Shown here piece after piece: positions 26,715 through 35,151 of a DNA stretch of 64,000 nt. Origin of the DNA: Nannocystis exedens (lineage in GTDB: Bacteria; Myxococcota_A; Polyangia; Nannocystales; Nannocystaceae); contig NZ_NETK01000001.1 of the NCBI RefSeq assembly GCF_002343915.1, positions 3,916,001-3,980,000 of the forward strand, read 5' to 3'. Position 1 is the stretch's first letter. Each line of letters starts with the position of its first letter. Both the position numbers and the translations under genes were made by a program. Below the pieces are notes generated by a model. It did no database searches and was not told where the DNA came from. It was given only the letters and a program-made list of their open reading frames with translations.

Positions 26715-27125
26715 GGCTCTTCAGGGTTGAGGGTGGCGTAGGTTGCGCGCGAAATCGCGCCGTGATATCGTGCGCGAAATGGCAGAGACCGAACTCTATG
26801 CCCGCATTCTCGGTATCGAGGCTCCCTGGAGAGTTGCTGCGGTGAAGCTGCAGCTCGGGCAGGGGCAGATCGTCATCGAGGTCGAGCACGACCCCGATGT
26901 GCCGACGACGTGCCCGGAGTGTGGCCAGGCTGTCCCCGTCACGATACGCGGACTCGCCGATGGCGGCACCTCGATACGTGTCAGTATCGGACGATCATCG
27001 AAGCCGGCGTACCGCGGACGTCGTGCCCGAAGCACGGTACGCTCACGATGCGCGTCTCATGGGCGGACGGTAGCGCTCGGCTCACCGCGCTGTTCGAGGC
27101 GCTGGTGATCGACTGGCTCCGCCGA
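26715..27125 (+). mobile_element. Left end of an ISL3-family element (truncated)
   Basis: The boundary with the tcB fragment is GGCTCTTC..., the typical start of ISL3-family terminal repeats, and the preceding bases CATTAAAA are AT-rich, as ISL3 target duplications often are. A transposase start follows, but no right end is present before the Thg1-like gene. So this is a truncated element. Confidence 0.65.
26779..27125 (+). pseudogene. ISL3-family transposase, N-terminal remnant with frameshift
   Basis: Starts MAETELYARILGIEAPWRVA. The N-terminal zinc-ribbon CPECGQ is followed, after a frame change at about 26940, by HDTRTRRWRHLDTCQYRTII then VPRTSCPKHGTLTMRVSWAD. This matches the zinc-binding region and the start of the ISL3 catalytic part. 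The frame ends shortly after ALFEALVIDWLR, so the DDE core is missing. It is a dead relic inserted in a tcB fragment. Confidence 0.75.
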
Positions 27126-27243
27126 GGGCATCCCCCACCGACAGCCCGGCGAGGGACAGGCGAGCGCGAGACATTCTTACCGCGTGATCGGCGGGCAGCG
27201 AGACCATCCCCGCATAGTACCCGCCGCAGCCGCCGCTGTCACC

Positions 27244-28053
27244 CTACGCGACGACCTCGGGCTCCGCCCCCTCGAACAGCACCGCCACGCGATTGCGCAC
27301 CTTCCCGAGCGGAGGCAGCCCCAGCGCCACGTAGTCCGTCCGCTCGATCATCAGCTCCGGATTTCTCCGCGCCTCGTGCATCGGCGGCAACTTCTCCAGT
27401 TCCTCCGCGTCGAACCTCCGCAGCGACTTCCGCCGCTGCACATACGTCCCGCGCTTGAAGAACTCGGGATAGTCGTTCCACTCGACCCCCTTGTCGCGCA
27501 GCATCGCCTGCATCTCGGCGCCGTTCTTGTTGTCGAGCTGCTTGTGGCTGTAATGCGCCCGCGCCGCCATCGAGATCGAGTTCTTCACCGCGTCGAACTC
27601 GCGCCACAAAAACACATTTGCCGCCTCCTCGAGCGACGGCAGGTTCCACACCCGCGCGTCGAAGTGCGGCAGCTTCTCGCCGTACTCCCCCGGCAAGAAC
27701 TCCGGCAACCTCCTATTAAAATACGCGGTCGTCAGGCTCGCCAGCACCGACACCAATTTTGAAATGCGCCCGTCGAAGATGATTTGGCTGTCGAACGTCG
27801 GCGTGTACCAGGCCAGTGTAATTTCATCAGACTGCGTGTAGCCGCACACCGCGTGGGTCTCGCGCACCAGGAATTTCACCGTCTCGATCATCAGCTGCGA
27901 CAGCCGGCGATCGAACGGTCGCTCGAGCCCGTGCGTGAACTTCGAAAAGGACCGCCCATCGATGCGAGCGACGATCGGCAGCAGCGGCATGCACTTCCTG
28001 CCCGCCTCTGCCATCTCGTACATCTTCATCCGGTCCCCGAGATCGTCCGTCAT
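27244..28053 (-). CDS. Thg1-like 3'-5' RNA polymerase (tRNAHis guanylyltransferase family)
   Basis: 269 aa, starting MTDDLGDRMKMYEMAEAGRK behind an AGGAGG site. The catalytic metal ligands stand where they do in Thg1: Asp32 in ARIDGRSFSKF, and Asp76-Glu77 in GYTQSDEITL. Thg1 enzymes add G to the 5' end of tRNAHis. Bacterial Thg1-like proteins instead repair truncated tRNA 5' ends by templated 3'-to-5' addition. The C-terminal half (RGTYVQRRKSL, ERTDYVALGLPPL) is intact and the length is normal. It is a single gene; on its 3' side lies the truncated ISL3 relic, on its 5' side the phosphate transporter operon. Assignment to the family is firm; whether it repairs tRNAs or adds G-1 cannot be told. 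Confidence 0.92.
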   Translation of the reverse strand: MTDDLGDRMKMYEMAEAGRKCMPLLPIVARIDGRSFSKFTHGLERPFDRRLSQLMIETVKFLVRETHAVCGYTQSDEITLAWYTPTFDSQIIFDGRISKLVSVLASLTTAYFNRRLPEFLPGEYGEKLPHFDARVWNLPSLEEAANVFLWREFDAVKNSISMAARAHYSHKQLDNKNGAEMQAMLRDKGVEWNDYPEFFKRGTYVQRRKSLRRFDAEELEKLPPMHEARRNPELMIERTDYVALGLPPLGKVRNRVAVLFEGAEPEVVA

Positions 28054-28164
28054 CGCGCCTCCTGCTTCACTGGCCCGACAGGCTCGCACGAGCGACCCGA
28101 ACAGTCGAGGAGGCGGCCCCGCGCGCCTACGCGCGGACCCGCCTCCTCTCCAAAAACCTTCAGC

Positions 28165-29205
28165 TCAGGCGTTGTCGCCGAAGATCGCGCGCAGCCCGAG
28201 CAGCGACAGGAACGCGAAGCCGGCGCTCGCCGGGATCGTCAGCACCCACGCGAGCACGATGTTGCCGGCCACACCCCAGCGGACCGCGGACAGGCGCTTG
28301 CTCGCGCCCACGCCCATGATGCACGCGCTGATGCAGTGCGTCGTCGACACCGGCACGCCCATCGCGCTGGCGGTGAGGATCGTCGCCGTGCCTGCCGTCT
28401 CGGCGGCGAAGCCCTGGAGCGGCGTGATGCGGATGATCTTCGCGCCCATCGTCTTGATGATGCGCTTCCCGCCCGCCATCGTGCCGAGGCCGATCGCCGC
28501 AGCGCACGAGAACACCACCCACGTCGGCACCTCCTTGCCGACCGGCAGCATCGACTCGGGCACGCCGGTGTAGCCGGCGGTGACGAACGAGACCAGCGCG
28601 AGGGTGATGATGCCCATCGCCTTCTGCGCGTCGTTCGAGCCGTGCGAGAAGGCCATCATGCAGGCCGAGATCAGCTGCAGCCGTCGCGAGCCGCGCTGCA
28701 CCGTCACCGGCTTGAACGCCCGCACCAGCCACAGCAGCGCGATCATGAACAGGAACGCGATCGTGAAGCCGGCCAGCGGCGAGAGCACCAGCGGGATCAG
28801 CACCTTGTCGGTCAGCGTGCCCCAGTTGAAGGCCGAGATCCCCGCGTGAGCCACGACCGCGCCCGCGAGCCCGCCGATCAGCGCGTGCGACGAGCTCGAC
28901 GGGATGCCGTACCACCACGTCAGCAGGTTCCAGATGCAGGCGCCGATCAGCGCCGCCAGCACCACCACCTGGGTGACGAGCATCGGCTCGGCGAACCCGG
29001 AGGCGATCGTCTTCGCCACCGCGGTGCCGGTGATCGCGCCGATGAAGTTGAGGATGCCGGCGAGGATGACCGCGGTGCGGACCGGCAGCACGCCGGTCGA
29101 GACGACGGTGGCGATCGCGTTGGCGGCGTCGTGGAAGCCGTTGATGTAGTCGAACACCAGCGCGACCACGATCACCAGGATGAGCAGCGTCAGCATGCTA
29201 ACCAT
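28165..29205 (-). CDS. pit: Inorganic phosphate transporter, PiT family
   Basis: 346 aa integral membrane protein. The N-terminal signature FDYINGFHDAANAIATVVST and the second, inverted-repeat signature SHGSNDAQKAMGI identify the PiT family, which takes up phosphate (or metal-phosphate) with a proton or sodium ion. About ten hydrophobic segments are visible. It starts inside the end of the DUF47 gene (8-bp overlap from ATG 29205; an in-frame ATG at 29196 is an alternative), so the two are co-translated. A Pho-box-like site lies upstream of the operon. Confidence 0.95.
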   Translation of the reverse strand: MVSMLTLLILVIVVALVFDYINGFHDAANAIATVVSTGVLPVRTAVILAGILNFIGAITGTAVAKTIASGFAEPMLVTQVVVLAALIGACIWNLLTWWYGIPSSSSHALIGGLAGAVVAHAGISAFNWGTLTDKVLIPLVLSPLAGFTIAFLFMIALLWLVRAFKPVTVQRGSRRLQLISACMMAFSHGSNDAQKAMGIITLALVSFVTAGYTGVPESMLPVGKEVPTWVVFSCAAAIGLGTMAGGKRIIKTMGAKIIRITPLQGFAAETAGTATILTASAMGVPVSTTHCISACIMGVGASKRLSAVRWGVAGNIVLAWVLTIPASAGFAFLSLLGLRAIFGDNA

Positions 29206-29836
29206 GCTTCACCGCCAGGTTCTTGAGCCGCTCGGCCACCGTCTCGCACTTGTCGATCGCCTTCTCGAGGTCCTCGAGGACCTCCTTGTCGCGCAGCAGC
29301 ACCTTGGCGTCGATCGCCGGGTCGTGGAACAGCTGCCCGACCGCGTTGCGGAAGATCCGGTCGGCCTCCTTCTCGTGCTGCTTGATCACCCGGCCGACCG
29401 CGATCAGCTTGGCGTACTCGTGGCGCCGCAGCGCCGGCAGCTCGGCCTTCAGCAGCTCGGCCATCTTCACCAGGATGTTCATCAGCTCGACCATCGGCGG
29501 CGACGGCTCCGGCACCGCGTACAGCTCGAAGGTCCGGCCCGTCAGGTTGATCAGGTCGACGATGTCGTCGATCGACGCCGCCAGGAGCTGGATGTCCTCG
29601 CGGTCGATCGGGGTCACGAACACCCGCGCGAGCTGCTCCTCGATCTCGTAGACGATCGCGTCCGCCTGGTGCTCGAGCTCCTGCACGGTCTCGCGCACCC
29701 TCTCGGCCGGCACGCCGTGCGCGAAGTCGGCGAGCGCGCGAGCCGCTTGCTCGAGCAGCTCGCTCTGGCGCTCGATGAGCCCGTAAAACACATCCTCCCG
29801 CGGAAGGAGCCAACGGATGACGTCCTGCAGAGCCAT
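29198..29836 (-). CDS. DUF47/PhoU-like Pit accessory protein
   Basis: 212 aa, starting MALQDVIRWLLPREDVFYGL with GGAG upstream. The protein is wholly helical and matches the DUF47 (PhoU-like) family: HQADAIVYEIEEQLARVFVT, PIDREDIQLLAASIDDIVDL, HEKEADRIFRNAVGQLF. Members sit next to Pit transporters and are thought to control their activity, in parallel to PhoU and the Pst system. It is the first gene of a two-gene operon with pit, whose start lies inside its stop region. Cytoplasmic; no membrane segment. Confidence 0.92.
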   Translation of the reverse strand: MALQDVIRWLLPREDVFYGLIERQSELLEQAARALADFAHGVPAERVRETVQELEHQADAIVYEIEEQLARVFVTPIDREDIQLLAASIDDIVDLINLTGRTFELYAVPEPSPPMVELMNILVKMAELLKAELPALRRHEYAKLIAVGRVIKQHEKEADRIFRNAVGQLFHDPAIDAKVLLRDKEVLEDLEKAIDKCETVAERLKNLAVKHG

Positions 29837-29919
29837 GGTGCTTCTCCGCGCGCGAACCTAGCCGGCCTCTGTCGGCGAGTCCATCGCTTGCTCGCGCATT
29901 TTGCGCACGGTCGACGCAC

Positions 29920-29937
29920 CTGTAACATGTCTGTCAC
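29920..29937 (+). promoter_or_regulatory. Pho-box-like direct repeat (PhoB site candidate)
   Basis: CTGTAAC and CTGTCAC are spaced by ATGT, so the two 7-bp half sites repeat with an 11-bp period, the architecture of PhoB boxes (CTGTCAT direct repeats). The site lies between the divergent DUF47-pit operon and the globin-coupled kinase gene. Its written orientation points toward the kinase, but it is only 84 bp from the DUF47 start, so it could serve either. No other copy was noticed. Confidence 0.5.
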
Positions 29938-30125
29938 AACGAGGGCGTAGAGGGCCACCGCTGCTCGTACGCGGCGGTCCCCGCCTCGCGGCGTGAGGTA
30001 CCACCCCGCGACGATCGTCTCCAAGACCGCAGCGCCGCGGGCGCGACGCAGCGACGGTGACGCAGCGTCGTCGGCTTGTCGCGACCGATCGTCGCGTGTA
30101 CATCCGAGAGCTCCCGGGCCTCGCG

Positions 30126-31769
30126 ATGCAGACCCTCGAGACGCGGTTCGAGGAGCTCAAGCGCTACATCGGCTTCACCGCCGAGGACGCGGAATACCTG
30201 CGAGCCGCGCGCGAGCTGGCCGAGCCGCACTTCGAGCGGATCGCCCGCGAGTTCTACGAGCGGATCCGCCTGCACGAGGAGGCCCACGCGGTGTTCACCG
30301 GCGAGGACCAGATCGCCCGCCTGCACCGCTCGCTGATCCGCTGGCTCGGGCGCCTGTTCGGCGGCGTGTACGACGAGGCGTACTACCAGGACATCGTCAC
30401 GATCGGCCGCGTCCACGTGAAGGTCGGCCTGCCGCAGCGCTACATGTTCACGGCGATGGCGCGGATCCGCGGCTCGCTGGTGGCGATCGTCGAGGCTTCG
30501 CCGAGCGACGGCCCGCGCACGGTGGCCGCCGTGTCGCGGCTCCTCGACCTCGAGCTGGCGATCATGCTCGAGAGCTATCGCGACGACTTCGTCGCCCGGA
30601 TCCAGCAAGTCGAGCGGCTCGAGAAGCAGGCGCTCGGGCGCTCGCTGGCGCGGACCGAGCACCGCTACATCAGCGCCGTCGAGCTCGCGCGCGTGCTGAT
30701 CCTCGGGCTCGACGTCGACGGCTGCGTGCGCCTGTTCAACCGCGAGGCCGAGCGCGCCACCGGCCACCAGCGCGACGAGGTGCTCGGGCGCTCGTTCGTC
30801 GAGGCGCTGCACGTCGGCGACAGCGGCGACGGCCTGCGCCTGCGCGAGCGGCTGGCGCGCTTCGCCGAGCTCCACCGCCAGAGCCCCGACGCGCGCGCCG
30901 GCGCGGCCGGCGGCGACGACGAGCCCCCGCTCGAGACGACCGTCCAGACCCGCAGCGGCCGCACGCGCGTGGTCCGCTGGCGCCTCACCTACGCCCCGGC
31001 CGAGGGCGACGAAGTCGCCGTGTTCGCCCTCGGCATCGACTCGACCGACGAGACGGCGCTGCTGGCCCGTACCCAGCAGCAGGAGCGGCTCGCCGCGATC
31101 GGCACCCTCGCCGCCGGTCTGGCCCACGAGATCCGCAACCCCCTCAACGGCGCGCAGCTCCACCTCACCCGCCTCGAGCGGGCGCTCCGCCGCGGCGACA
31201 CCAGCCCGCGCGTGTTCGAGTCGGTCACCGTCGTCGGCGACGAGATGAAGCGCCTCGGCGCGCTCGTCACCGAGTTCCTCGAGTTCGCCCGCCCGCGCCC
31301 GCTCCGCCTCGAGCCGGTGTGCGTGCAACCACTGCTCGAGCGCGTCGCCGAGCTGGTGGCCGCGCAGGCCGGCGAGAGCCAGGTCCACGTCCGCCTCGAC
31401 GTCCCGATCGCCCCGATCGAGCTCACGGCCGACCGCGCCAAGCTCGAGCAGGTGCTGCTCAACCTCGCCCGCAACGCGATCGAGGCGCTCGCGCCGATCG
31501 GCGGCGGCAACGTGGTGGTCCGCGCCCGTCGCCAGCCGCGCACCGTCACCCTCGAGGTCGAGGACGACGGCCCCGGCGTCGCCCCCGACACCCCGATCTT
31601 CGACGCCTTCTACTCGAGCAAGCCGCAGGGCACCGGCCTCGGCCTGTCGATCACCCACCGGATCGTCACCGACCACGGCGGCACGATCGACGTCGACAGC
31701 GCGCCCGGCCGCTCGCTGTTCCGCGTGGCCCTGCCGCTCACCCCACTGAGCAGCCACCGCCGCCGCTGA
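30126..31769 (+). CDS. Globin-coupled sensor histidine kinase (protoglobin-PAS-HisKA-HATPase)
   Basis: 547 aa from ATG 30126; a GTG at 30057 would add 23 residues. Residues 1-170 form a protoglobin domain: RYIGFTAEDAEYL and IGRVHVKVGLPQRYMF with the proximal heme His97. This would sense O2, NO or CO. A PAS-like domain follows (VLILGLDVDGCVRLFNREAE). Then come the HisKA H-box AAGLAHEIRNPLNG and the HATPase_c boxes LNLARNAIEAL (N), EDDGPGV (G1) and GTGLGLSI (G2). No transmembrane segment is seen, so it is a soluble gas-sensing kinase. No response regulator is adjacent. The bulk of globin-coupled sensors described are cyclases or chemoreceptors, and kinases are a smaller group. Confidence 0.9.
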   Translation: MQTLETRFEELKRYIGFTAEDAEYLRAARELAEPHFERIAREFYERIRLHEEAHAVFTGEDQIARLHRSLIRWLGRLFGGVYDEAYYQDIVTIGRVHVKVGLPQRYMFTAMARIRGSLVAIVEASPSDGPRTVAAVSRLLDLELAIMLESYRDDFVARIQQVERLEKQALGRSLARTEHRYISAVELARVLILGLDVDGCVRLFNREAERATGHQRDEVLGRSFVEALHVGDSGDGLRLRERLARFAELHRQSPDARAGAAGGDDEPPLETTVQTRSGRTRVVRWRLTYAPAEGDEVAVFALGIDSTDETALLARTQQQERLAAIGTLAAGLAHEIRNPLNGAQLHLTRLERALRRGDTSPRVFESVTVVGDEMKRLGALVTEFLEFARPRPLRLEPVCVQPLLERVAELVAAQAGESQVHVRLDVPIAPIELTADRAKLEQVLLNLARNAIEALAPIGGGNVVVRARRQPRTVTLEVEDDGPGVAPDTPIFDAFYSSKPQGTGLGLSITHRIVTDHGGTIDVDSAPGRSLFRVALPLTPLSSHRRR

Positions 31770-31776
31770 CGTCGGG

Positions 31777-32250
31777 TCACGACGGCGGCGGCTCGCCGTA
31801 CTTCGCCGACTGCGCGCAGTTGCGGACGCAGGTCCAGCGATCGCCGTCGCCGAGCTTGCGGTCGGCGTGGCAGCCGTCGACGCACACCGACAGCCGGTCC
31901 AGCGATTCGTCCGTCACGGCCTCGTCGGCGGCCCGCGCCCGTCGCTTGCACCGCTTCGCACACGCCCGCGAATCACCGCACCTGTGCATGCACCTGGCGG
32001 CGGCGTCGAATGCCGCGTCCGCGGCCGTCGGCGCGACCTTGAAGGCCATCTCGCAGTTGCGGCGGCAGCTCACCTCGTCGCCGGCGTCGAGCTCCTGGCG
32101 CGCGCAATCGTCGTAACAGGCGGACAGCCCGCCGCGGTCGCCGCTGGCGTTGTGCTTGCTCTCCTCGAGCTTCGGCGGCGAGTCCTGGTGGACCATGTCG
32201 CAGGCGGCCAGAGCGAACAGGACAGCGGCGAAACGAGCGCGGATCGACAT
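31777..32250 (-). CDS. Cys-rich lipoprotein
   Basis: 157 aa, starting MSIRARFAAVLFALAAC. The lipobox LAAC marks a lipoprotein signal peptide with Cys17 as the lipidated residue. The mature part holds three repeats of paired CxxxC motifs: ACYDDCAR...CRRNCEMA, RCMHRCGDS...CAKRCKRR and VCVDGCHA...CVRNCAQS. These suggest disulfide-stapled helical hairpins in the cell envelope. It is convergent with the histidine kinase, with a 7-bp gap between the stops. I do not recognise a named family. Confidence 0.75.
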   Translation of the reverse strand: MSIRARFAAVLFALAACDMVHQDSPPKLEESKHNASGDRGGLSACYDDCARQELDAGDEVSCRRNCEMAFKVAPTAADAAFDAAARCMHRCGDSRACAKRCKRRARAADEAVTDESLDRLSVCVDGCHADRKLGDGDRWTCVRNCAQSAKYGEPPPS

Positions 32251-32410
32251 ACCCATTCATGGCGAGATCTTCGTGGCTCGGCGACCGCGAAACTCCTGCG
32301 CGCCGCAGGCATGCCTGATCCGCGCGTCCCCGACCGATCGCACGTCACGTCAATCTCACGACTCCCGCCGCCGCCGCGGGTCGCGTGATATCCTGCGGGC
32401 AGGCCCAGCG

Positions 32411-33262
32411 ATGACGATATCGGCAGCAAACTCATGGATCGTGGCCCTCGACCTGCGCGACCGCAGCCGCGGCGCCCTCGCGTTCGCCGGCTGGCTCGGC
32501 GCCGCCGGCGAATCGGTGGTCGGCGCCTACGTGCTCGAGGCGTGGAGCCGGCCCTACATCCGCGACGACGTCGAGCACGACCTGCGCGAGGCCGCCGTTC
32601 GCGCGGCGCAGGCGCTCGGCTGTCGCCCGCCCGCCCGGATCGTCACCGAAGAAGCCGAGACCGCCGAGGCCGGGCTCGCCCGCGTCGCCGTCGGCGCCTC
32701 CGGCCTGATCGTCGGCCGCGTCGCCGCGCACCCGCGCCGCGCCCTCTCGCGCCTCGGCCCGGTCGCGCGCCGGCTGCTGCGCCAATTGCCCGCGCCGGTG
32801 GTCGTCGTCCCGCCCACGCTCGTCACCGTCGCCGCCGGCCCTATCCTCCTCGCCACCGATCTCGGGCCCGCCAGCGACGAGGCCGTCGTGTTCGCCCGCG
32901 ACCTCGCCGCTCGCCTCGACCGCGGCCTCGAGGTCGTCCACGTCGGCGAAGATTTTTACGAGGATGACGGCGAGATCCGCGACCCCGTGTGGCTGCGGGC
33001 GCGCGACGTCTACCGCGCCGAGGTCGCGCAGGACACCGAGCGCTGGGCCGCCGCCCAGGGGCTCGGGGCGGCGCCCCGGCACCTCCGTTTCGGCGACCCG
33101 GTGCTCGAGCTCGCCGACCTGGCCGAGGCTCGCGACGCCGCCCTCGTGGTCGTCGGCTCGCGCCGCCTCGGCTTCCCGGCCCGCTTCTTTCTCAGCAGCA
33201 CCGCCTCCGCGCTGGCCGGCCTCGCCACCTGCCCCGTGGCCGTGGTCCCGCCGCGCGACTGA
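32411..33262 (+). CDS. Tandem UspA universal stress protein
   Basis: 283 aa, starting MTISAANSWIVALDLRDRSR. Two USP-like alpha/beta halves are visible. The first ends GASGLIVGRVAAHPRRALSR then LLRQLPAPVVVVPP. The second begins ILLATDLGPASDEAVVFARD and ends LVVVGSRRLGFPARFFLSST then CPVAVVPP. The second half has the ATP-binding-like G-x2-G-x9-G(S/T) pattern only in part (VGSRR...SST). Role: nucleotide-binding stress protein of the cytoplasm. It is a single gene; its 3' end faces a monooxygenase gene across a palindrome-rich gap. Confidence 0.88.
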   Translation: MTISAANSWIVALDLRDRSRGALAFAGWLGAAGESVVGAYVLEAWSRPYIRDDVEHDLREAAVRAAQALGCRPPARIVTEEAETAEAGLARVAVGASGLIVGRVAAHPRRALSRLGPVARRLLRQLPAPVVVVPPTLVTVAAGPILLATDLGPASDEAVVFARDLAARLDRGLEVVHVGEDFYEDDGEIRDPVWLRARDVYRAEVAQDTERWAAAQGLGAAPRHLRFGDPVLELADLAEARDAALVVVGSRRLGFPARFFLSSTASALAGLATCPVAVVPPRD

Positions 33263-33343
33263 CGGGCGTGTCCCCGGGGGCATGTCCCCGACGACAGGCC
33301 CCATAGGCCATGCACTTTTAAACATGTCCTTTCAGTCACGCGG
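33263..33343. repeat. Palindrome-family repeats between convergent genes
   Basis: Contains TGTCCCCGGGGGCA (33269-33282), a degenerate TGTCCCCGACGACA (33283-33296), and AACATGTCCTTTCAG near 33321. These belong to the TGTCC-N4-GGACA family scattered through the right half of the window. Lying between two converging genes, they could act as a bidirectional terminator, though no clear U tract follows. Confidence 0.55.
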
Positions 33344-34936
33344 TCAACCTCCCAGCCCAGGCGGATCGCGCAGCGCCTCGGCCAGCGCGCGGCCGAGGCT
33401 GGCCGCCGCGTGCGCCGGGCCGCCGGCGAACACGTGGCGGTCGGGGCGGACGATCGCCACCTCGGCGCGGTGGCGGCGGAACCACGCGGCCAGCTTGCCG
33501 CTCGCGTCGACCAGGTCGACGAGCCCCGCCTCGCGTGCGCCCGCCGTCGCGCGCACGCGAACGAACCGCGGGTTCAACCCTTTTAAAAAATATCCGTCGC
33601 GATCGACCGCCCGCGGGTCGACCTCGAGCCCGACGATGGCGAAGCCGGGCCCCAGCAGCTCGTCGGAGCGGCCGGCCTCGCCGCAGATCTGCGGAAAATA
33701 CGTGCCCTCGGCCCCGTTCCGCCTTCTTCGCCCGCCGGCGATGAAGCCGGCGCGGTGCAGCGGCGGCGGCTTGAACTCGAGCTCGCAGATGAACCGCCGG
33801 GCCCGATCGCTCCGCTGCAGCGCGCGGAACACCGCGTCGCGGACGGCCGCCAGCCGCCGCGCGTCGGTCAAGAACACCTGGCCCAGGCGCGCGCTGACCT
33901 CGATCATCGCCTGCGTGTGCGCCCGCCGCTCAATTTCGTAGGTCGCCAGCAGCCGCGGGTCGGCCGCCCCGGTCAGCACGGCCGCGAGCTTCCACGTCAG
34001 GTTGGCGACGTCGCGCAGGCCCGAGCACAGCCCTTGGCCCATGAACGGCGGCATCTGGTGGGCCGCGTCGCCGAGCAGGAACACGCGTCCGACCTGCCAG
34101 CGCTCGGCCACGTGCTTGCCGAAGCGATAGGTCACCGCGCGGGTGATCCGATAGCGGTCCGGGTCGACGAACGGTGCCACCAATGTGCGCACCGACTCGG
34201 GCCGCTCGAGCGCCGCCGGCACCTCGCCGCGGCGGAGCTTGCATTCGATGCGGACCCCGCCGGCCGGCCCGAGGCTGACGAAGGTCGGCCGCGCCGGGTC
34301 GCACACGAAGCAGGTGTTGGGCACGCGCAGCGCCCCCGGCTCGGCGAAGCCCGAGATCGCCAGCCACGGCTCGTCGCAGCGCGCGCCCTGCATCGCGACC
34401 CCGAGCAGCTGGCGGATCGTGCTGCGCGCCCCGTCGCAGCCGAGCACGTAGCGGGCCGTCAACGTGCTCGGCCCGCTCGCCTCGCGCAGCGACAGCGTCA
34501 CCGCCTCGGCGTCGGCGCGCAGCCCCGTGACCGCGCAGCCGAGGCGCAGCGACACCGACGGGAAGCGGCCCATGCCGGCGCGCAGGGTCGCCTCGAGCGT
34601 CGGTTGATGAAAGAAGTGCAGCGGGCTGTAGCCCGAACCGAAGTCGAGGCGGGAAAACCAGATCTCCGCGAACGGTCGGCCCGCCACCCCCGTGTAGTCG
34701 ACCCGGTCCGCCGTCACCATGTCGGCCAGCAGGCGGTCGACCAGCCCGATCTGCTGGTAGATCCGCAGCGCCTCGTCGTCGCAGCTGAACGCCCGCGGCT
34801 GGCCGTGCTCGCTCGTCTCGCGCTCCAGCACCACGCACGAGAGCCCCGCCATGCCGAGGAAGTTGGCCGCCACCGCGCCCACGGGCCCGCAGCCGACGAG
34901 GGCGACATCACATTCGACGGCGGGAATTTCGGACAT
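33344..34936 (-). CDS. FAD-dependent aromatic monooxygenase (PheA/TfdB, MhpA-like)
   Basis: 530 aa. It has the class A flavoprotein hydroxylase fingerprints: VALVGCGPVGAVAANFLG (dinucleotide-binding GxGxxG), RYVLGCDGARSTIRQLLG (DG motif) and VGRVFLLGDAAHQMPPFMGQ (GD motif for FAD ribityl). The layout and C-terminal thioredoxin-like extension (YFLKGLNPRFVRVRA, ending near VFAGGPAHAAASLGRALAEA) fit the phenol hydroxylase/MhpA group, which uses NAD(P)H and O2 to hydroxylate aromatic rings. The substrate cannot be predicted. A tiny secreted-peptide ORF lies 40 bp upstream in the same orientation. The only AT-rich island is TTTTAAAAAA near 33581, including a TTA codon. Confidence 0.88.
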   Translation of the reverse strand: MSEIPAVECDVALVGCGPVGAVAANFLGMAGLSCVVLERETSEHGQPRAFSCDDEALRIYQQIGLVDRLLADMVTADRVDYTGVAGRPFAEIWFSRLDFGSGYSPLHFFHQPTLEATLRAGMGRFPSVSLRLGCAVTGLRADAEAVTLSLREASGPSTLTARYVLGCDGARSTIRQLLGVAMQGARCDEPWLAISGFAEPGALRVPNTCFVCDPARPTFVSLGPAGGVRIECKLRRGEVPAALERPESVRTLVAPFVDPDRYRITRAVTYRFGKHVAERWQVGRVFLLGDAAHQMPPFMGQGLCSGLRDVANLTWKLAAVLTGAADPRLLATYEIERRAHTQAMIEVSARLGQVFLTDARRLAAVRDAVFRALQRSDRARRFICELEFKPPPLHRAGFIAGGRRRRNGAEGTYFPQICGEAGRSDELLGPGFAIVGLEVDPRAVDRDGYFLKGLNPRFVRVRATAGAREAGLVDLVDASGKLAAWFRRHRAEVAIVRPDRHVFAGGPAHAAASLGRALAEALRDPPGLGG

Positions 34937-34976
34937 GACGCGGCCCGGCGCGAGGGCGCGGCATCATCGCCGAGAA

Positions 34977-35075
34977 TCACGCGTCCGTCGAGCCCACGGC
35001 CGCTCCGACTGCCATGATTGCACCGGCCGTGACGAATGCTGTGAGCACCCGCATCGCTGCGATGGATATGCTCAT
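34977..35075 (-). CDS. Small hydrophobic peptide, 32 aa
   Basis: MSISIAAMRVLTAFVTAGAI followed by MAVGAAVGSTDA and TGA. A GGGGAG site lies six bases upstream of the ATG, so it is a plausible gene below the usual length cut-off. The sequence is a single hydrophobic helix or signal-peptide-like segment. It precedes the FAD monooxygenase by 40 bp on the same strand and may share its transcript. Function unknown. Confidence 0.45.
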   Translation of the reverse strand: MSISIAAMRVLTAFVTAGAIMAVGAAVGSTDA

Positions 35076-35151
35076 TGAATGCTCCCCAGCTGCGCGATTC
35101 CGCCCGCACGGTCGGGGTGACACTTCGCGGCCGGCCCGGTGTTGCACCGGC

